A DNA stretch of 42,250 nt from Pullichristensenella excrementipullorum. Its GTDB lineage: Bacteria; Bacillota; Clostridia; Christensenellales; Aristaeellaceae. Positions 1 through 8,459 of this stretch are shown here, piece after piece. Under the pieces are notes generated by a model. The model did not search any database, had not been told where the DNA came from, and saw only the letters and a program-made list of their open reading frames with translations. The stretch lies in contig DVOU01000067.1 of NCBI GenBank assembly GCA_018713365.1, positions 1 to 42,250 on the forward strand. The letters are read 5' to 3'. How positions within the stretch are numbered: position 1 is the stretch's first letter; every line of letters begins with the position of its first letter. Position numbers and translations under genes: made by a program.

Positions 1-2
1 GG

Positions 3-317
3 TCGCTGGCGCAGGAAGCGGACATTCTTGTGCTGGACGAACCGACGAACCACCTGGACGTACACTACCAGTGGCTGCTGATGGAGGTCATCGCGGGCCT
101 GAAAAAGACGGTGCTGTCGGTCTTTCACGAGCTGAACCTCGCCTGTGCGTTCTGCGACTATCTGTTTGTACTCAAGGATGGCCGCATTGCCGCGCAGGGA
201 ACGCCCAGGGAGATCTGCACCCCGCAAATGCTGGAGGAAGTATTCCGCGTGCGCGCGGACGTACTTGCGCTGGAGGATGGCCGCCCCTACATCGTCTATC
301 GGGGCAGCATCCGGTGA
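3..317 (+). CDS. ABC transporter ATP-binding protein, FecE/BtuD type (C-terminal fragment)
   Basis: This is the last 104 residues of a gene that begins before the window. The fragment opens just after the ABC signature region and shows Walker B with its catalytic glutamate (ILVLDEPTNHLD), then the switch histidine in SVFHELNLA and the tail 'LKDGRIAAQGTPREICTP'. That tail is typical of ATPases of siderophore, haem and cobalamin importers (FecE, FepC, BtuD). It would power uptake from the cytoplasmic face together with a permease and binding protein encoded upstream, outside the window. The stop codon overlaps the GTG start of the next gene, a DtxR-type metal-dependent regulator, so translation is probably coupled and the cargo is likely iron or another metal complex. 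The family assignment is firm; the substrate is inference. Confidence 0.9.
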   Translation, partial: SLAQEADILVLDEPTNHLDVHYQWLLMEVIAGLKKTVLSVFHELNLACAFCDYLFVLKDGRIAAQGTPREICTPQMLEEVFRVRADVLALEDGRPYIVYRGSIR

Positions 318-691
318 GCAGGCAGACCGCGCCGGGCAGGGCGGCGGAGGATTATCTGGAAGCGCTGCTCCTGCTGGAACAGGAACAGGGCGAGGCGCAC
401 GGCGCGCAGCTGGCCCGGCGCATGGGCATTTCCAGGGCAAGCGTAAGCATCGCCATGAAGCAACTCAGACAGAACGGCTACATAACGGTCGATAAATGCC
501 ACCGTCTCTGCCTGACAGATGCTGGTCGTGCCATCGCTGTCCGCATCTATGAACGCCATTGCTTTTTTACCGAAATGCTCCTTCGCGCAGGCGTCAGCTT
601 TGCCACCGCGCAGCGGGACGCCTGTCGGATGGAGCATGCCATCAGCGAGGAGAGTTTTGCCAAGCTGAGGGCAGCTATGGATAATAAATAA
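314..691 (+). CDS. DtxR/MntR-family metal-dependent transcriptional regulator, short form
   Basis: This 125-residue protein probably represses metal-uptake genes when bound to Fe(II) or Mn(II). The start is GTG at 314, which shares GTGA with the stop of the ABC ATPase gene; this gives translational coupling and the right N-terminus (the family's 'EDYLEALLLLEQ' helix at residues 12-23). A winged HTH spans about residues 29-60 (AQLARRMGISRASVSIAMKQL). The dimerisation and metal-binding helices follow. Cys104, Glu107 and His108 (DACRMEHAISEE) match the DtxR Cys/Glu/His metal cluster, and His82 and Glu87 lie in the preceding helix. There is no C-terminal SH3/FeoA domain, as in MntR-like short forms. 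Autoregulation of the transporter operon is likely but not shown. Confidence 0.88.
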   Translation: MSRQTAPGRAAEDYLEALLLLEQEQGEAHGAQLARRMGISRASVSIAMKQLRQNGYITVDKCHRLCLTDAGRAIAVRIYERHCFFTEMLLRAGVSFATAQRDACRMEHAISEESFAKLRAAMDNK

Positions 692-728
692 AAGAAGAAG
701 GTCTGTCCATCCTTCGCTACCATTGATC

Positions 729-755
729 GGTCGGCTTGCTTTGTGCGAACCGACC
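729..755 (+). terminator. Possible weak terminator after the DtxR-type gene
   Basis: GGTCGG (729-734) can pair with CCGACC (750-755), extended by TT/AA with a bulge. A short, impure T stretch (AGTTTCT) follows. The stem is modest and the T-tract poor, so this is a tentative call. Confidence 0.3.
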
Positions 756-828
756 AGTTTCTGCGAGAGAAGAGCCAGTTTTCTATCGATAGGCAATTAT
801 GTATGAACTATATCCTCAAAACAATAAA

Positions 829-866
829 GCGAGTCATATGCCGGTTTCAGAGGGCGTATGGCTCGC
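829..866. repeat. Strong inverted repeat (14-bp stem, 10-nt loop)
   Basis: The arms 829-842 and 853-866 pair over 14 positions, 12 Watson-Crick and two G-U. Read on the minus strand, the stem is followed by TTTATTGTTTTG, which would make a serviceable intrinsic terminator. Read on the plus strand there is no T run. No minus-strand gene ends here, so it may terminate antisense or small RNA transcription, or be an RNA structure in a longer leader. Confidence 0.5.
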
Positions 867-947
867 TGCAATTATCCCTGGATTGCCCACCGACACTTTT
901 AGAATCGTTTTGGATAAATGGGCATTTTCAATCGAGAGTGCGCCTAC

Positions 948-963
948 ATGAAAAATTTTTCAT
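948..963. promoter_or_regulatory. Perfect 16-bp palindrome, probable operator
   Basis: The sequence ATGAAAAATTTTTCAT is a perfect palindrome ending one base before the -35 hexamer (965-970) of the promoter for the small HTH-like gene. Its position and symmetry suit a dimeric repressor or activator site. The adjacent HTH-like protein is the obvious candidate for autoregulation; that link is inference. Confidence 0.5.
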
Positions 964-964
964 C

Positions 965-994
965 TTAACAGCCGCACCTCTAACCTGCTATAAT
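965..994 (+). promoter_or_regulatory. Sigma-A promoter for the small HTH-like gene
   Basis: TTAACA (965-970), an 18-bp spacer, and a consensus TATAAT (989-994). Transcription would start near 1001, only about 11 nt before the proposed ATG at 1012, giving an unusually short leader that would include only part of the purine-rich SD region. Confidence 0.6.
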
Positions 995-1011
995 TGGAAG
1001 GGGAACGGAGA

Positions 1012-1257
1012 ATGGAGAATCGTGGATTCATCGCTTACCTGTTTCAGACCATGCTGCACGAGTACTTTCACACCAAGGCTCAGATGGCAAACGCGCTGGG
1101 TGTACAACTGCGGACGCTGCGATACAACTTTAAGAACCTTGATCGTTCGAAAGGCGCATCTGCGCTTGCTCTGCTGGAAGCGGCGCTGCATTTGACTGGG
1201 AACGCCGCGCACGGAACTGAGAAGGGAGGGCCGCGCAGCGATCCGAATGTTCGTTGA
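1012..1257 (+). CDS. Small HTH-like protein upstream of the HipA-like kinase
   Basis: This is an 81-residue protein with no firm family match. The ATG at 1012 follows GGAAGGGG (996-1003) with usual spacing; an in-frame TTG at 994 lies inside the -10 box and cannot be used. Residues about 20-45 (HTKAQMANALGVQLRTLRYN) read like the two helices of a helix-turn-helix, and a hydrophobic Ala/Leu-rich helix follows (ASALALLEAALHL). The gene sits 108 bp upstream of a HipA-like kinase in the same orientation, the order of hipB-hipA. Its promoter has a perfect palindrome immediately upstream. I infer a DNA-binding regulator or antitoxin-like partner; it is not a recognisable HipB. Confidence 0.6.
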   Translation: MENRGFIAYLFQTMLHEYFHTKAQMANALGVQLRTLRYNFKNLDRSKGASALALLEAALHLTGNAAHGTEKGGPRSDPNVR

Positions 1258-1305
1258 ATCTCCTCGTTGTTTGATTCGCGCTGCCATCCAAAAACAATGG
1301 GAGAC

Positions 1306-1334
1306 TTGACCGCCTTCTCCTGGCTGAATATAAT
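1306..1334 (+). promoter_or_regulatory. Consensus sigma-A promoter for the HipA-like gene
   Basis: TTGACC (1306-1311), exactly 17 bp, then TATAAT (1329-1334). The start site would fall near 1341, giving a leader of about 25 nt that contains the GGAAGGAGGGG ribosome binding site (1351-1361). The kinase can therefore be made independently of the upstream small gene. Confidence 0.75.
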
Positions 1335-1365
1335 TAGGAATAGAGAATTGGGAAGGAGGGGTTGC

Positions 1366-2586
1366 ATGGAGTATCAGCTGATGCACGGGGAGATCCCCGT
1401 CGTTTCGTTCGCGTTGGACGATGCGACGTCAGCCATTCTTCGAGTTGGAACGCCGGATCGCCCCGAGCATCTGCCTGTCGGCGTCTCCGCCCACAAAAAC
1501 CGGGTGGATCGCGCAGCGCTCAATGCCTGGTGGCAGGGGCGTGCCATCCCCGCCAGCCGTCAGGGAATCCGGCGCGCATTGGATGAACTGGGCGTCGCCA
1601 CGGCGCAGAGCCTTCTGGAGAAATGCCTCGGGCTCAGCTTGTACGATCAATACTGGATCCGGCCTGCAGGAAGCGCGCTGCGATGGTCCGAGGTCTATTT
1701 TTTCGAGCATCCCTTCTCGGATGATGTCGGTAACATACTCTTCGGGAGGGGCTCCGGCGGCGATCCTGTAAGCCTGATGTCCCCGGACAATACCTCCGAC
1801 GGCTGGCTGAAGAAAAAATGGATCATTGTGGACGGCAAGCGCTTTCTTCTAAAAGGCGGAAGCGGCGCGACCCAGCAGGAACCCTATAACGAGGTCTTTG
1901 CCAGCCGCCTCATGCGGCGCCTGCAAGTTCCACACGTGGAATATGCGCTGGTCTATCAGGATGGATACCCGTTCAGCGTCTGCGAAGACTTCATTACACC
2001 GAACACCGAACTGGTCAGCGCGTGGTATGTCATGCAGACGAGAAAGAAAGAAAATCATGTTTCCGCCTATCAGCATCTCCTGCAGTGCTGCGCAGCGCTC
2101 GGCATCCCAGACGTCCGGCGGCGTCTGGATGAGATGCTGGCGGTAGACTATCTGTTGGTCAACGAGGACCGGCATCAGAACAACTTCGGATTCATCCGCC
2201 GTGCGGACACCCTCGAATGGTTGCGCATGGCGCCCATTTACGACAGCGGCAGTTCCCTCTGGTTCAATACGCCCACGCCGATGATCCGGGCGTCGGCCCC
2301 GCGCATCGCCAGTAAGCCCTTTAAGGCAAGCCATGAGGAGCAGATCAAGCTCGTGTCGTCCTTTGCGTGGATCGATTGGGGCGCGCTCAACGGGATCGAG
2401 GAAGATTTCCGGGCGGCCGTCCAGGATTCTCCATTCCTTGACGGGGCGCGCTGCGACGCCATCTGCCGGGGCATTGCCGGCCGTGTCGAAAGGCTTAAAC
2501 AGCATGCCCGGCAGCATACGGCAGTAGACGACCTCGCGTCGGACCTCCTGAATGACACGGCCTATTCCGGGGAATCGGAAGAATAG
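1366..2586 (+). CDS. HipA-like Ser/Thr kinase-fold protein
   Basis: The 406-residue protein has a HipA-type kinase fold; family members phosphorylate proteins such as tRNA synthetases in toxin-antitoxin modules. The ATG at 1366 follows a near-perfect SD (GGAAGGAGGGG, 1351-1361). Visible motifs are the ATP-binding lysine in FLLKGGSG (Lys163), a downstream glutamate in EPYNEVFASRL, the catalytic loop LLVNEDRHQNNFG (Asp268) and the metal-binding DSG of APIYDSGSSLW (Asp293). All key residues are present, so it should be active. The N-terminal ~150 residues do not show the usual HipA N-lobe sequence and may carry a different recognition domain. No classical HipB is adjacent; an 81-residue HTH-like protein sits upstream. 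It may be a toxin or a regulatory kinase; the substrate is unknown. Confidence 0.85.
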   Translation: MEYQLMHGEIPVVSFALDDATSAILRVGTPDRPEHLPVGVSAHKNRVDRAALNAWWQGRAIPASRQGIRRALDELGVATAQSLLEKCLGLSLYDQYWIRPAGSALRWSEVYFFEHPFSDDVGNILFGRGSGGDPVSLMSPDNTSDGWLKKKWIIVDGKRFLLKGGSGATQQEPYNEVFASRLMRRLQVPHVEYALVYQDGYPFSVCEDFITPNTELVSAWYVMQTRKKENHVSAYQHLLQCCAALGIPDVRRRLDEMLAVDYLLVNEDRHQNNFGFIRRADTLEWLRMAPIYDSGSSLWFNTPTPMIRASAPRIASKPFKASHEEQIKLVSSFAWIDWGALNGIEEDFRAAVQDSPFLDGARCDAICRGIAGRVERLKQHARQHTAVDDLASDLLNDTAYSGESEE

Positions 2587-2720
2587 CAGATAGAACCGCC
2601 CGGCTACAATTGTTCCATGGATGAAATCGGGGTAACGCCTTTGATAAGCGTTGCCCAGATTGTTTTTGTTGCGCCACGGCGCCCGATGTGGGTGAGCAGC
2701 AGAGGAAGGGATCGGGTACA

Positions 2721-3242
2721 ATGGGCATTCTGGAATGCGCAAGCGGAGAATCCATCTGGCGCGGCTATGACTACTTCAGGGGCGGGAAAGTGCGGACCAT
2801 CGCAAAACTGGAGGAGGGCGTTTACAAAGCCGCCGTTTCCGGGAGCGCGGCATCGCCGTACATCGTAGAACTCAATATCGACCATCCGCGAAAATCAACG
2901 TGCAGTTGTCCGCATGCCAACGGCAGGAGGATCATATGCAAGCACATCGTCGCGGTGTATTTTGCGCTCCGGCCCCGCGAGGCGGAGACCTTTTACCGGG
3001 AAGCGATGGCTTGCGAAGCGGAAGAGGAGAAGCGTCAGGAAGCGCTGGCTGAAACCGTGCGGCGATATATCCTCGGTCTGAAAAAAAGCGAGCTGCAACG
3101 GGCGCTCGCGGAACTGTTGTTTGACGGCCCGGAGTGGCAATACGAGCGCTTTATCCGCGAGAACGGCCTGGATGACGCATGGGACCAGCGGCCTGCGCGC
3201 AAGCCCCGGAAGCAGCCCGAGGCGCGCAACGCGGAGGCGTAG
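2721..3242 (+). CDS. SWIM zinc-finger domain protein
   Basis: A 173-residue protein whose centre holds a SWIM zinc-binding signature, C-x-C-x9-C-x-H (Cys61, Cys63, Cys73, His75). SWIM fingers occur in proteins that bind DNA or other proteins, often beside SNF2-type helicases, but none is visible nearby. The C-terminal half is charged and helical (EAEEEKRQEALAETVRRYIL), and the tail is basic (RPARKPRKQPEARNAEA). I chose ATG 2721 because AGAGGAAGGG (2701-2710) lies upstream of it; an in-frame GTG at 2688 lacks a ribosome binding site. It is separated by 134 bp from the HipA-like gene, and I see no clear promoter in between. The molecular role is unknown. Confidence 0.82.
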   Translation: MGILECASGESIWRGYDYFRGGKVRTIAKLEEGVYKAAVSGSAASPYIVELNIDHPRKSTCSCPHANGRRIICKHIVAVYFALRPREAETFYREAMACEAEEEKRQEALAETVRRYILGLKKSELQRALAELLFDGPEWQYERFIRENGLDDAWDQRPARKPRKQPEARNAEA

Positions 3243-3291
3243 TCCGTCACCGCCGCGGTTTATTTATCCAGCCTTGCCGGCGCATCGCCCC

Positions 3292-3320
3292 TTGCGCCCG
3301 CGTTTTGCGCGCGTTATAAT
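3292..3320 (+). promoter_or_regulatory. Sigma-A promoter for mutM
   Basis: TTGCGC (3292-3297), 17 bp, TATAAT (3315-3320). Transcription would start near 3327, about 29 nt before the ATG, and the leader contains the AGGGGGAG ribosome binding site. Confidence 0.65.
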
Positions 3321-3355
3321 GATCGTATACGAAGGACGCGAAGGGGGAGAGGGCG

Positions 3356-4180
3356 ATGCCGGAACTTCCCGAGGTGGAATCGGTGCGCGCGGCGCTGGCG
3401 GGGGAACTTATCGGGCGGCGGGTGGACGGCGTGCGCTTGAACGACGCGCGCTGCGCGGCGTGGCCGACGGCGGAGGCGTTTTGCGAGGGCCTGCAAGGGC
3501 GGGCGTTTGCCGGGCTTGGGCGGCGGGGGAAATTCCTCGTCGCGGCGCTGGACGACGGCGGGAAGCTGGCCGTCCATCTGCGCATGACGGGGCGGCTGCT
3601 GCTCTGCGAGGCGGGCGAGGCAACTGCGGCGCACACGCGCGCGGCGTTTTTGCTGGATGACGGGCGCGAATTGCGCTTTGTGGACGCGCGGCGCTTTGGG
3701 CGGCTGTGGCTTTTGCGCCCCGGCGAAGAGGACACATACACCGGCATGGCCGGCCTTGGCCCGGAGCCGGACGACCCGGCGCTGGACGCGGCGTATCTGC
3801 GCGGCGCTTGCGACAAGAGCCGGCGGGCAGTGAAGAGCTGCCTGCTCGACCAGAGCGTGGTGGCCGGCATCGGCAACATCTATTCCGACGAGATTCTGCA
3901 CGCTGCGCGCATCCGTCCCGACCGCCCCGCCTGTTCGCTCTCTGCGGAGGAGTGGGAGCGGCTGGCCGAGGCCATCCCGCGCGTGATGCGCTTTTTTACG
4001 GAAAAGAATCTGGTGACATTTGCAGAATACCGGCAGAGCGCGGGGCTGGAATACCGCAACACGCCATGGCTGCGCGTCTATGGCCACGCTGGCGAGGCGT
4101 GCGACATCTGCGGGACAGCGCTGGAGCGCCGCGTCATCGGCGGGCGGGGCAGCGTGTTCTGTCCGCACTGCCAGGTTTGA
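3356..4180 (+). CDS. mutM: Formamidopyrimidine-DNA glycosylase (MutM/Fpg)
   Basis: A bifunctional base-excision repair enzyme of 274 residues, the normal family length. It removes 8-oxoguanine and ring-opened purines and cleaves the abasic strand. The catalytic N-terminus MPELPEVE (Pro2, Glu3) is intact. HLRMTGRLL carries the conserved beta-hairpin that inserts into DNA. The H2TH region (VAGIGNIYSDEILHAARIRP) follows, and the C-terminal zinc finger has Cys249, Cys252, Cys269 and Cys272 with the DNA-contacting Arg264 in GGRGS. ATG 3356 has the SD AGGGGGAG (3342-3349). It appears monocistronic, with its own promoter, and converges on the ABC transporter operon through a shared terminator. No unusual features. 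Confidence 0.97.
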   Translation: MPELPEVESVRAALAGELIGRRVDGVRLNDARCAAWPTAEAFCEGLQGRAFAGLGRRGKFLVAALDDGGKLAVHLRMTGRLLLCEAGEATAAHTRAAFLLDDGRELRFVDARRFGRLWLLRPGEEDTYTGMAGLGPEPDDPALDAAYLRGACDKSRRAVKSCLLDQSVVAGIGNIYSDEILHAARIRPDRPACSLSAEEWERLAEAIPRVMRFFTEKNLVTFAEYRQSAGLEYRNTPWLRVYGHAGEACDICGTALERRVIGGRGSVFCPHCQV

Positions 4181-4187
4181 AGGGTGC

Positions 4188-4235
4188 AAAAGGGCGGCGC
4201 ATGGTGTAAATGCCACGCGCCGCCCATCGTTTTTG
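4188..4235. terminator. Bidirectional intrinsic terminator between mutM and the transport operon
   Basis: A 9-bp perfect GC stem, GGGCGGCGC (4192-4200) with GCGCCGCCC (4217-4225), extended inward by TGG/CCA after one mismatch. On the plus strand TTTTT follows at 4231-4235 after a short gap; on the minus strand TTTT (4191-4188) follows the stem directly. It serves both convergent units. Confidence 0.85.
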
Positions 4236-4246
4236 GGAGAGGAGGC

Positions 4247-5071
4247 TCAGCCCTTCAGACCGCCGCGCGCCACGCCGCGCACGATGGACTTGCGGGCAAA
4301 GAGGAAGAGGAGGATCATCGGCAGCACCACGACCGTGGAGGCCGCCATCAAAAGTTCAGGGCTGGAGCCGGCCTCGGTGGTGAACACCTGCAGGCCCCAC
4401 GGCAGCGTGCGGTTGTTTGTGGAGGAGATGACGTACATCGGCCACATGAACGAGTTCCAGCTCGCCAGGGCGTTGAGGAGGATGATCGTCACCAGCGACG
4501 GCCGCGCCATGGGCACGAGGATGCGCCAGAGGAAGCGCCAGTTGCTGGAGCCGTCGATGCGCGCCGAATAGTAGAGGCTGTCCGGCACGGTGGCAAAGAA
4601 GTTCTTGAGGATGTACATGTAGAAGATTGAGCTGGTGAAGGGCAAAATCAGCGCGGGGATGGTGTCCCACAGCCCGAGGGAGACGATGGTGGAGTAGTTG
4701 GTGATGATGAGCATCTCAAAGGGGATCATCATCAAGGAGAGCAGCAGCGAAAACAGCGTATCCCGCCCGGGGAACTTGAGGCGCGAAAAGGCGAACGCGC
4801 CCAATATGGTGGTAAAGGTGGTGATCGACACCGAGCAGACCATGACGATTACCGAATTGAGGAAGTAGCGCGCGAACGGCGCTTTGGAGAAGGCGATCTC
4901 AAAGTTGGTCAGGCTCAGAGACGAGGGCAGCCACTGGGGCGGGAACTTGTTGATCTCCGTGGGCAGCTTGAAGGCCGAGGCGAACATCCAGAAGAAGGGG
5001 AAGATCATGATGATCGCGCCCACTGTAAGGAAGAAGTACATGAAAAACCGTGCGATCCTTCTGCGTGCCAT
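4247..5071 (-). CDS. ABC sugar/phosphosugar transporter permease, UgpE/MalG type
   Basis: A 274-residue inner-membrane subunit of a family 1 carbohydrate ABC importer and the last gene of the operon. Six hydrophobic segments are apparent, beginning with FFLTVGAIIMIFPFFWMFASAF. The cytoplasmic EAA loop that docks with the ATPase is visible as YYSARIDGSSNWRFLWRI near residue 165. The gene starts 4 nt after the upstream permease. Its ribosome binding site, AGGAGGTGATC inside the end of that gene, matches the 16S anti-SD over eleven bases, predicting strong coupled translation. Length and topology fit UgpE/MalG/ThuG; the specific substrate cannot be read from the permease. Confidence 0.93.
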   Translation of the reverse strand: MARRRIARFFMYFFLTVGAIIMIFPFFWMFASAFKLPTEINKFPPQWLPSSLSLTNFEIAFSKAPFARYFLNSVIVMVCSVSITTFTTILGAFAFSRLKFPGRDTLFSLLLSLMMIPFEMLIITNYSTIVSLGLWDTIPALILPFTSSIFYMYILKNFFATVPDSLYYSARIDGSSNWRFLWRILVPMARPSLVTIILLNALASWNSFMWPMYVISSTNNRTLPWGLQVFTTEAGSSPELLMAASTVVVLPMILLFLFARKSIVRGVARGGLKG

Positions 5072-5075
5072 GCGA

Positions 5076-5992
5076 TCACCTCCTGTGCTGCCATTTTCTC
5101 TGGATGAGCAGCTGCACCATGGTAAAGACGAGGATGAAGAGGAACAGCACCAGCGCCGCGGCCGCGGCCACGCCGTATTCGCGGCTCTCCATCATCGCGT
5201 AGCGGATGTAGTAGACCACGGTATAGAGGTTGTAGAACGGCCCGGCCTCGCCCTTGAAGAGCGGGTACAATTCCGAGAACACCTTGAACGAGGAAATGGT
5301 GTTGACGATGCAGACCAGGAAGATGGTCGGCGCGAGCAGCGGCACGGTGATGCGGAAGAACACGCGCAAAGAGCGCGCGCCATCCACGCGGGCGGCGGTG
5401 TAGTACTGCTCGTCGATGTTCTGCAATCCGCTGAGCAGCAGGATGATGGTGAAGGGCAGTATGTTCCAGATGCCGAAGATCACCAGCGCCGGCATGGAAT
5501 ACTGCGCCTTGGTCAGCCAGCCGATGGGCTCGACGCCGAACCAGGAGAGTATGTAGTTGATGATGCCAAAGCGCTCGTTGTACATCAGCCGCCAGGCAAG
5601 GCCGACGGCGGTGATGGAGGTGACCATGGGCAAAAAGTAGGCCGTCTGGAACAGCGCCGAGAAGCGCAGTTTCTGGTTGAGCAGGTAGGCCACCACCACG
5701 GCGATGCAGGTGGAGATGGGCACCACCAGCACCACGTATTTGAGCGTGTTGGCGATGGCCTGCTCAAACTTGGGGTCGGCAAACACCTTTTCGTAGTTGC
5801 CCACGCCCCACTGGGCGAACTCGCGCGTGAGGTAGGAATAGTCCTCCTTGAAGGACATGAAGATGACGTTGATGACCGGATAGAGCGTAAAGGCGAGGAT
5901 ACCGATCAAAAACGGCAGCAAATACATGTACGGCTCTATGCGGGAAAAGCGGGCATGACTGGTGAGGTCGCGCTCGACGCGGGCAGGCTTTT

Positions 5993-5996
<4 letters not shown>
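5076..5996 (-). CDS. ABC sugar/phosphosugar transporter permease, UgpA/MalF type
   Basis: A 306-residue permease partner of the UgpE-type subunit. After a basic cytoplasmic N-terminus (MKKPARVERDL) there are six predicted membrane helices, with YMYLLPFLIGILAFTLYPVI as the first. The EAA motif reads YYTAARVDGARSLRVFFRI near residue 200. The ATG overlaps the stop of the ATPase gene by four bases (ATGA), so the two are translationally coupled. Gene order binding protein - hydrolase - ATPase - permease - permease makes this one transport operon. The best family analogy is glycerol-phosphate or disaccharide uptake, based on the UgpB-like binding protein and the phosphoesterase in the operon. Confidence 0.93.
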
Positions 5997-7051
<1,055 letters not shown>

Positions 7052-7083
7052 GCGCGTCGCCCCTTTTCAACGTTTGTAGGTGT

Positions 7084-8385
7084 TCAGACGAGAAGTTCCG
7101 TCAGCGCCCTGCCGTCCACATCCGGCATATCAAAGCCGAGCATGCGCGCCATGGTGGGCGCTTCATCGACGATGCAGGCGCGGTGGATGGCCGCCCCGGG
7201 CCTGACGGCGGGGCCGGCGCAGAAGAAGGTCGTGCGGTGGTCGAGGGTGGGAAGGCCGCCGTGGGAGGCCATGGCCGTCTTGTAATCGCCGGGATGGGCG
7301 TCCATGAACAGCGGGTCGGAGGGGACGAAGTTGAAGGCCACCGGCGGGTCGCACTCGACGATGAAGGAGAAGGGGCCGTCGAGATGGTACTGCGTGCGGG
7401 CTTCCTCCTTGGTAAAGACGTGCTTTAAGTCGTACTTGCCGCTTTCACGAGCGTCGAGCAGCGCGCGGTGAATGCGGTCAAGCAGGGCCCTGTCGTTCGG
7501 GTCGCGGGCCTCGATCCAGCCGGAAATGCCGGTGGAATGGCAATAGGCGTCCCACGCGCCGAGGGTTCCGTCGGCGTTGAGCGTTTGCAGGCCGGCTTCC
7601 TGCAAAACGCGGTTGAAGTTGAGCACGCGCTTGACGTCCGTCTGGCCATGGTCGCCCATGATGACGAAATTGGTGTGTTCAAAGTCGCCGTAGCGGCGGA
7701 TGGACTCCATGAGTACGCCCAGTTCGCAGTCGTGCTTTTTCAGCTGCTCGCGGGCGAAGTCCGTGTCCACGCCGAGGCTGTGGCGGATGCTGTCCAGATC
7801 GCACATCTTCACGAACATCACGTCCGGCTGATGATAGTCGCGGATGATGTCCGGGGCGACGGCATTGGTGAACATATCGAGACTGCCGTTGATGGGCTTG
7901 TTGAGCCCGCGCAGCAGGTGTCCGTACTTCCAGAAATAGCGCTCCAGCAGTTCAGGGGTGGAAACGCCCTCGTAGTACTGCCGGGGATTGTCGCCATGGT
8001 AGCCCATGGGCACGATCATGGGAAGGTTGAGGTCCACGTCCGCGCCGGCGCTGACCGGCCAGTTGATCAGGCAGGTGGTGTAGCCCGCCTCTTTGGCGTA
8101 CTCGGCGAAGAACTTCTTTTTCACCATTTCGCGCTTGGTGTACCACGGCACGGGATGCACGCCCGCCTTGACCATCTCGTTGTGGGGGATGCCGTGGCGG
8201 TCGGGATAGCAGCCGGTCATGATGGAGACGTGGCAGGGGTAGGTGAACGAGGGGTAAACCGGCAGCATCTCCTCCACCAGCGCGCCGCGCTCCAGAATGG
8301 AGCCAAAGTTGGGCAGCGTGCGCATGTAGGGAATATCACATTCGCACAGCGCGTCAATCATAAAGACGAAGAGTTTGTTTTTCAT
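7084..8385 (-). CDS. Nucleotide pyrophosphatase/phosphodiesterase (NPP, alkaline-phosphatase superfamily)
   Basis: A 433-residue metal-dependent hydrolase. The pattern matches the type I phosphodiesterase/NPP branch: Asp11 in VFMIDAL, the nucleophilic threonine Thr48 in PSFTYPCHVSIMTG, the Asp/His pair in DLDSIRHSLGVD, the Asp-His of MGDHGQTD, and a final histidine in SHGGLPT. There is no signal peptide, so it acts in the cytoplasm. It lies between the solute-binding protein and the ATPase, so it probably splits the imported phosphodiester or nucleotide-sugar-like compound. SD GGAGGGACC precedes ATG 8385. Members act on phosphodiesters, pyrophosphates or phosphonates, and the exact substrate is open. 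The placement suggests that cargo import and hydrolysis are coordinated. Confidence 0.88.
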   Translation of the reverse strand: MKNKLFVFMIDALCECDIPYMRTLPNFGSILERGALVEEMLPVYPSFTYPCHVSIMTGCYPDRHGIPHNEMVKAGVHPVPWYTKREMVKKKFFAEYAKEAGYTTCLINWPVSAGADVDLNLPMIVPMGYHGDNPRQYYEGVSTPELLERYFWKYGHLLRGLNKPINGSLDMFTNAVAPDIIRDYHQPDVMFVKMCDLDSIRHSLGVDTDFAREQLKKHDCELGVLMESIRRYGDFEHTNFVIMGDHGQTDVKRVLNFNRVLQEAGLQTLNADGTLGAWDAYCHSTGISGWIEARDPNDRALLDRIHRALLDARESGKYDLKHVFTKEEARTQYHLDGPFSFIVECDPPVAFNFVPSDPLFMDAHPGDYKTAMASHGGLPTLDHRTTFFCAGPAVRPGAAIHRACIVDEAPTMARMLGFDMPDVDGRALTELLV

Positions 8386-8414
8386 GGTCCCTCCGGGGCT
8401 TCTTTATACATGTG

Positions 8415-8445
8415 AGAGGACCGGCGGGAAACCCGCCGATCCTCT
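8415..8445 (-). promoter_or_regulatory. Intercistronic hairpin after the binding-protein gene
   Basis: AGAGGA (8415-8420) pairs with TCCTCT (8440-8445), and CGGCGGG (8422-8428) with CCCGCCG (8432-8438), around an AAA loop with one mismatch. There is no T-tract on the minus strand, so it is not a full terminator. It sits exactly between the binding-protein gene and the rest of the operon, where such hairpins stabilise the upstream mRNA and raise binding protein over permease output. Confidence 0.65.
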
Positions 8446-8459
8446 TGGACAAATGGGGT

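Larger units (their letters stand above)
692..1011 (+). other. Intergenic control region, AT-richer than its surroundings
   Basis: I find no convincing gene in these 320 bases. They hold a possible terminator-like inverted repeat (729-755), a strong 14-bp hairpin (829-866), a perfect 16-bp palindrome (948-963) and a promoter (965-994) for the small HTH-like gene. Base composition is clearly less GC-rich than in the flanking genes, as expected for a regulatory region or a boundary of acquired DNA. Confidence 0.6.

Noticed and set aside
743..1195. Open frame of 150 codons before the HipA-like gene
   Set aside because: No ribosome binding site, atypical composition, and it runs through the promoter and palindrome and out of frame across the better-supported small gene at 1012.
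2688..2720. GTG 2688 as start of the SWIM protein
   Set aside because: No SD upstream; AGAGGAAGGG within this stretch serves ATG 2721.
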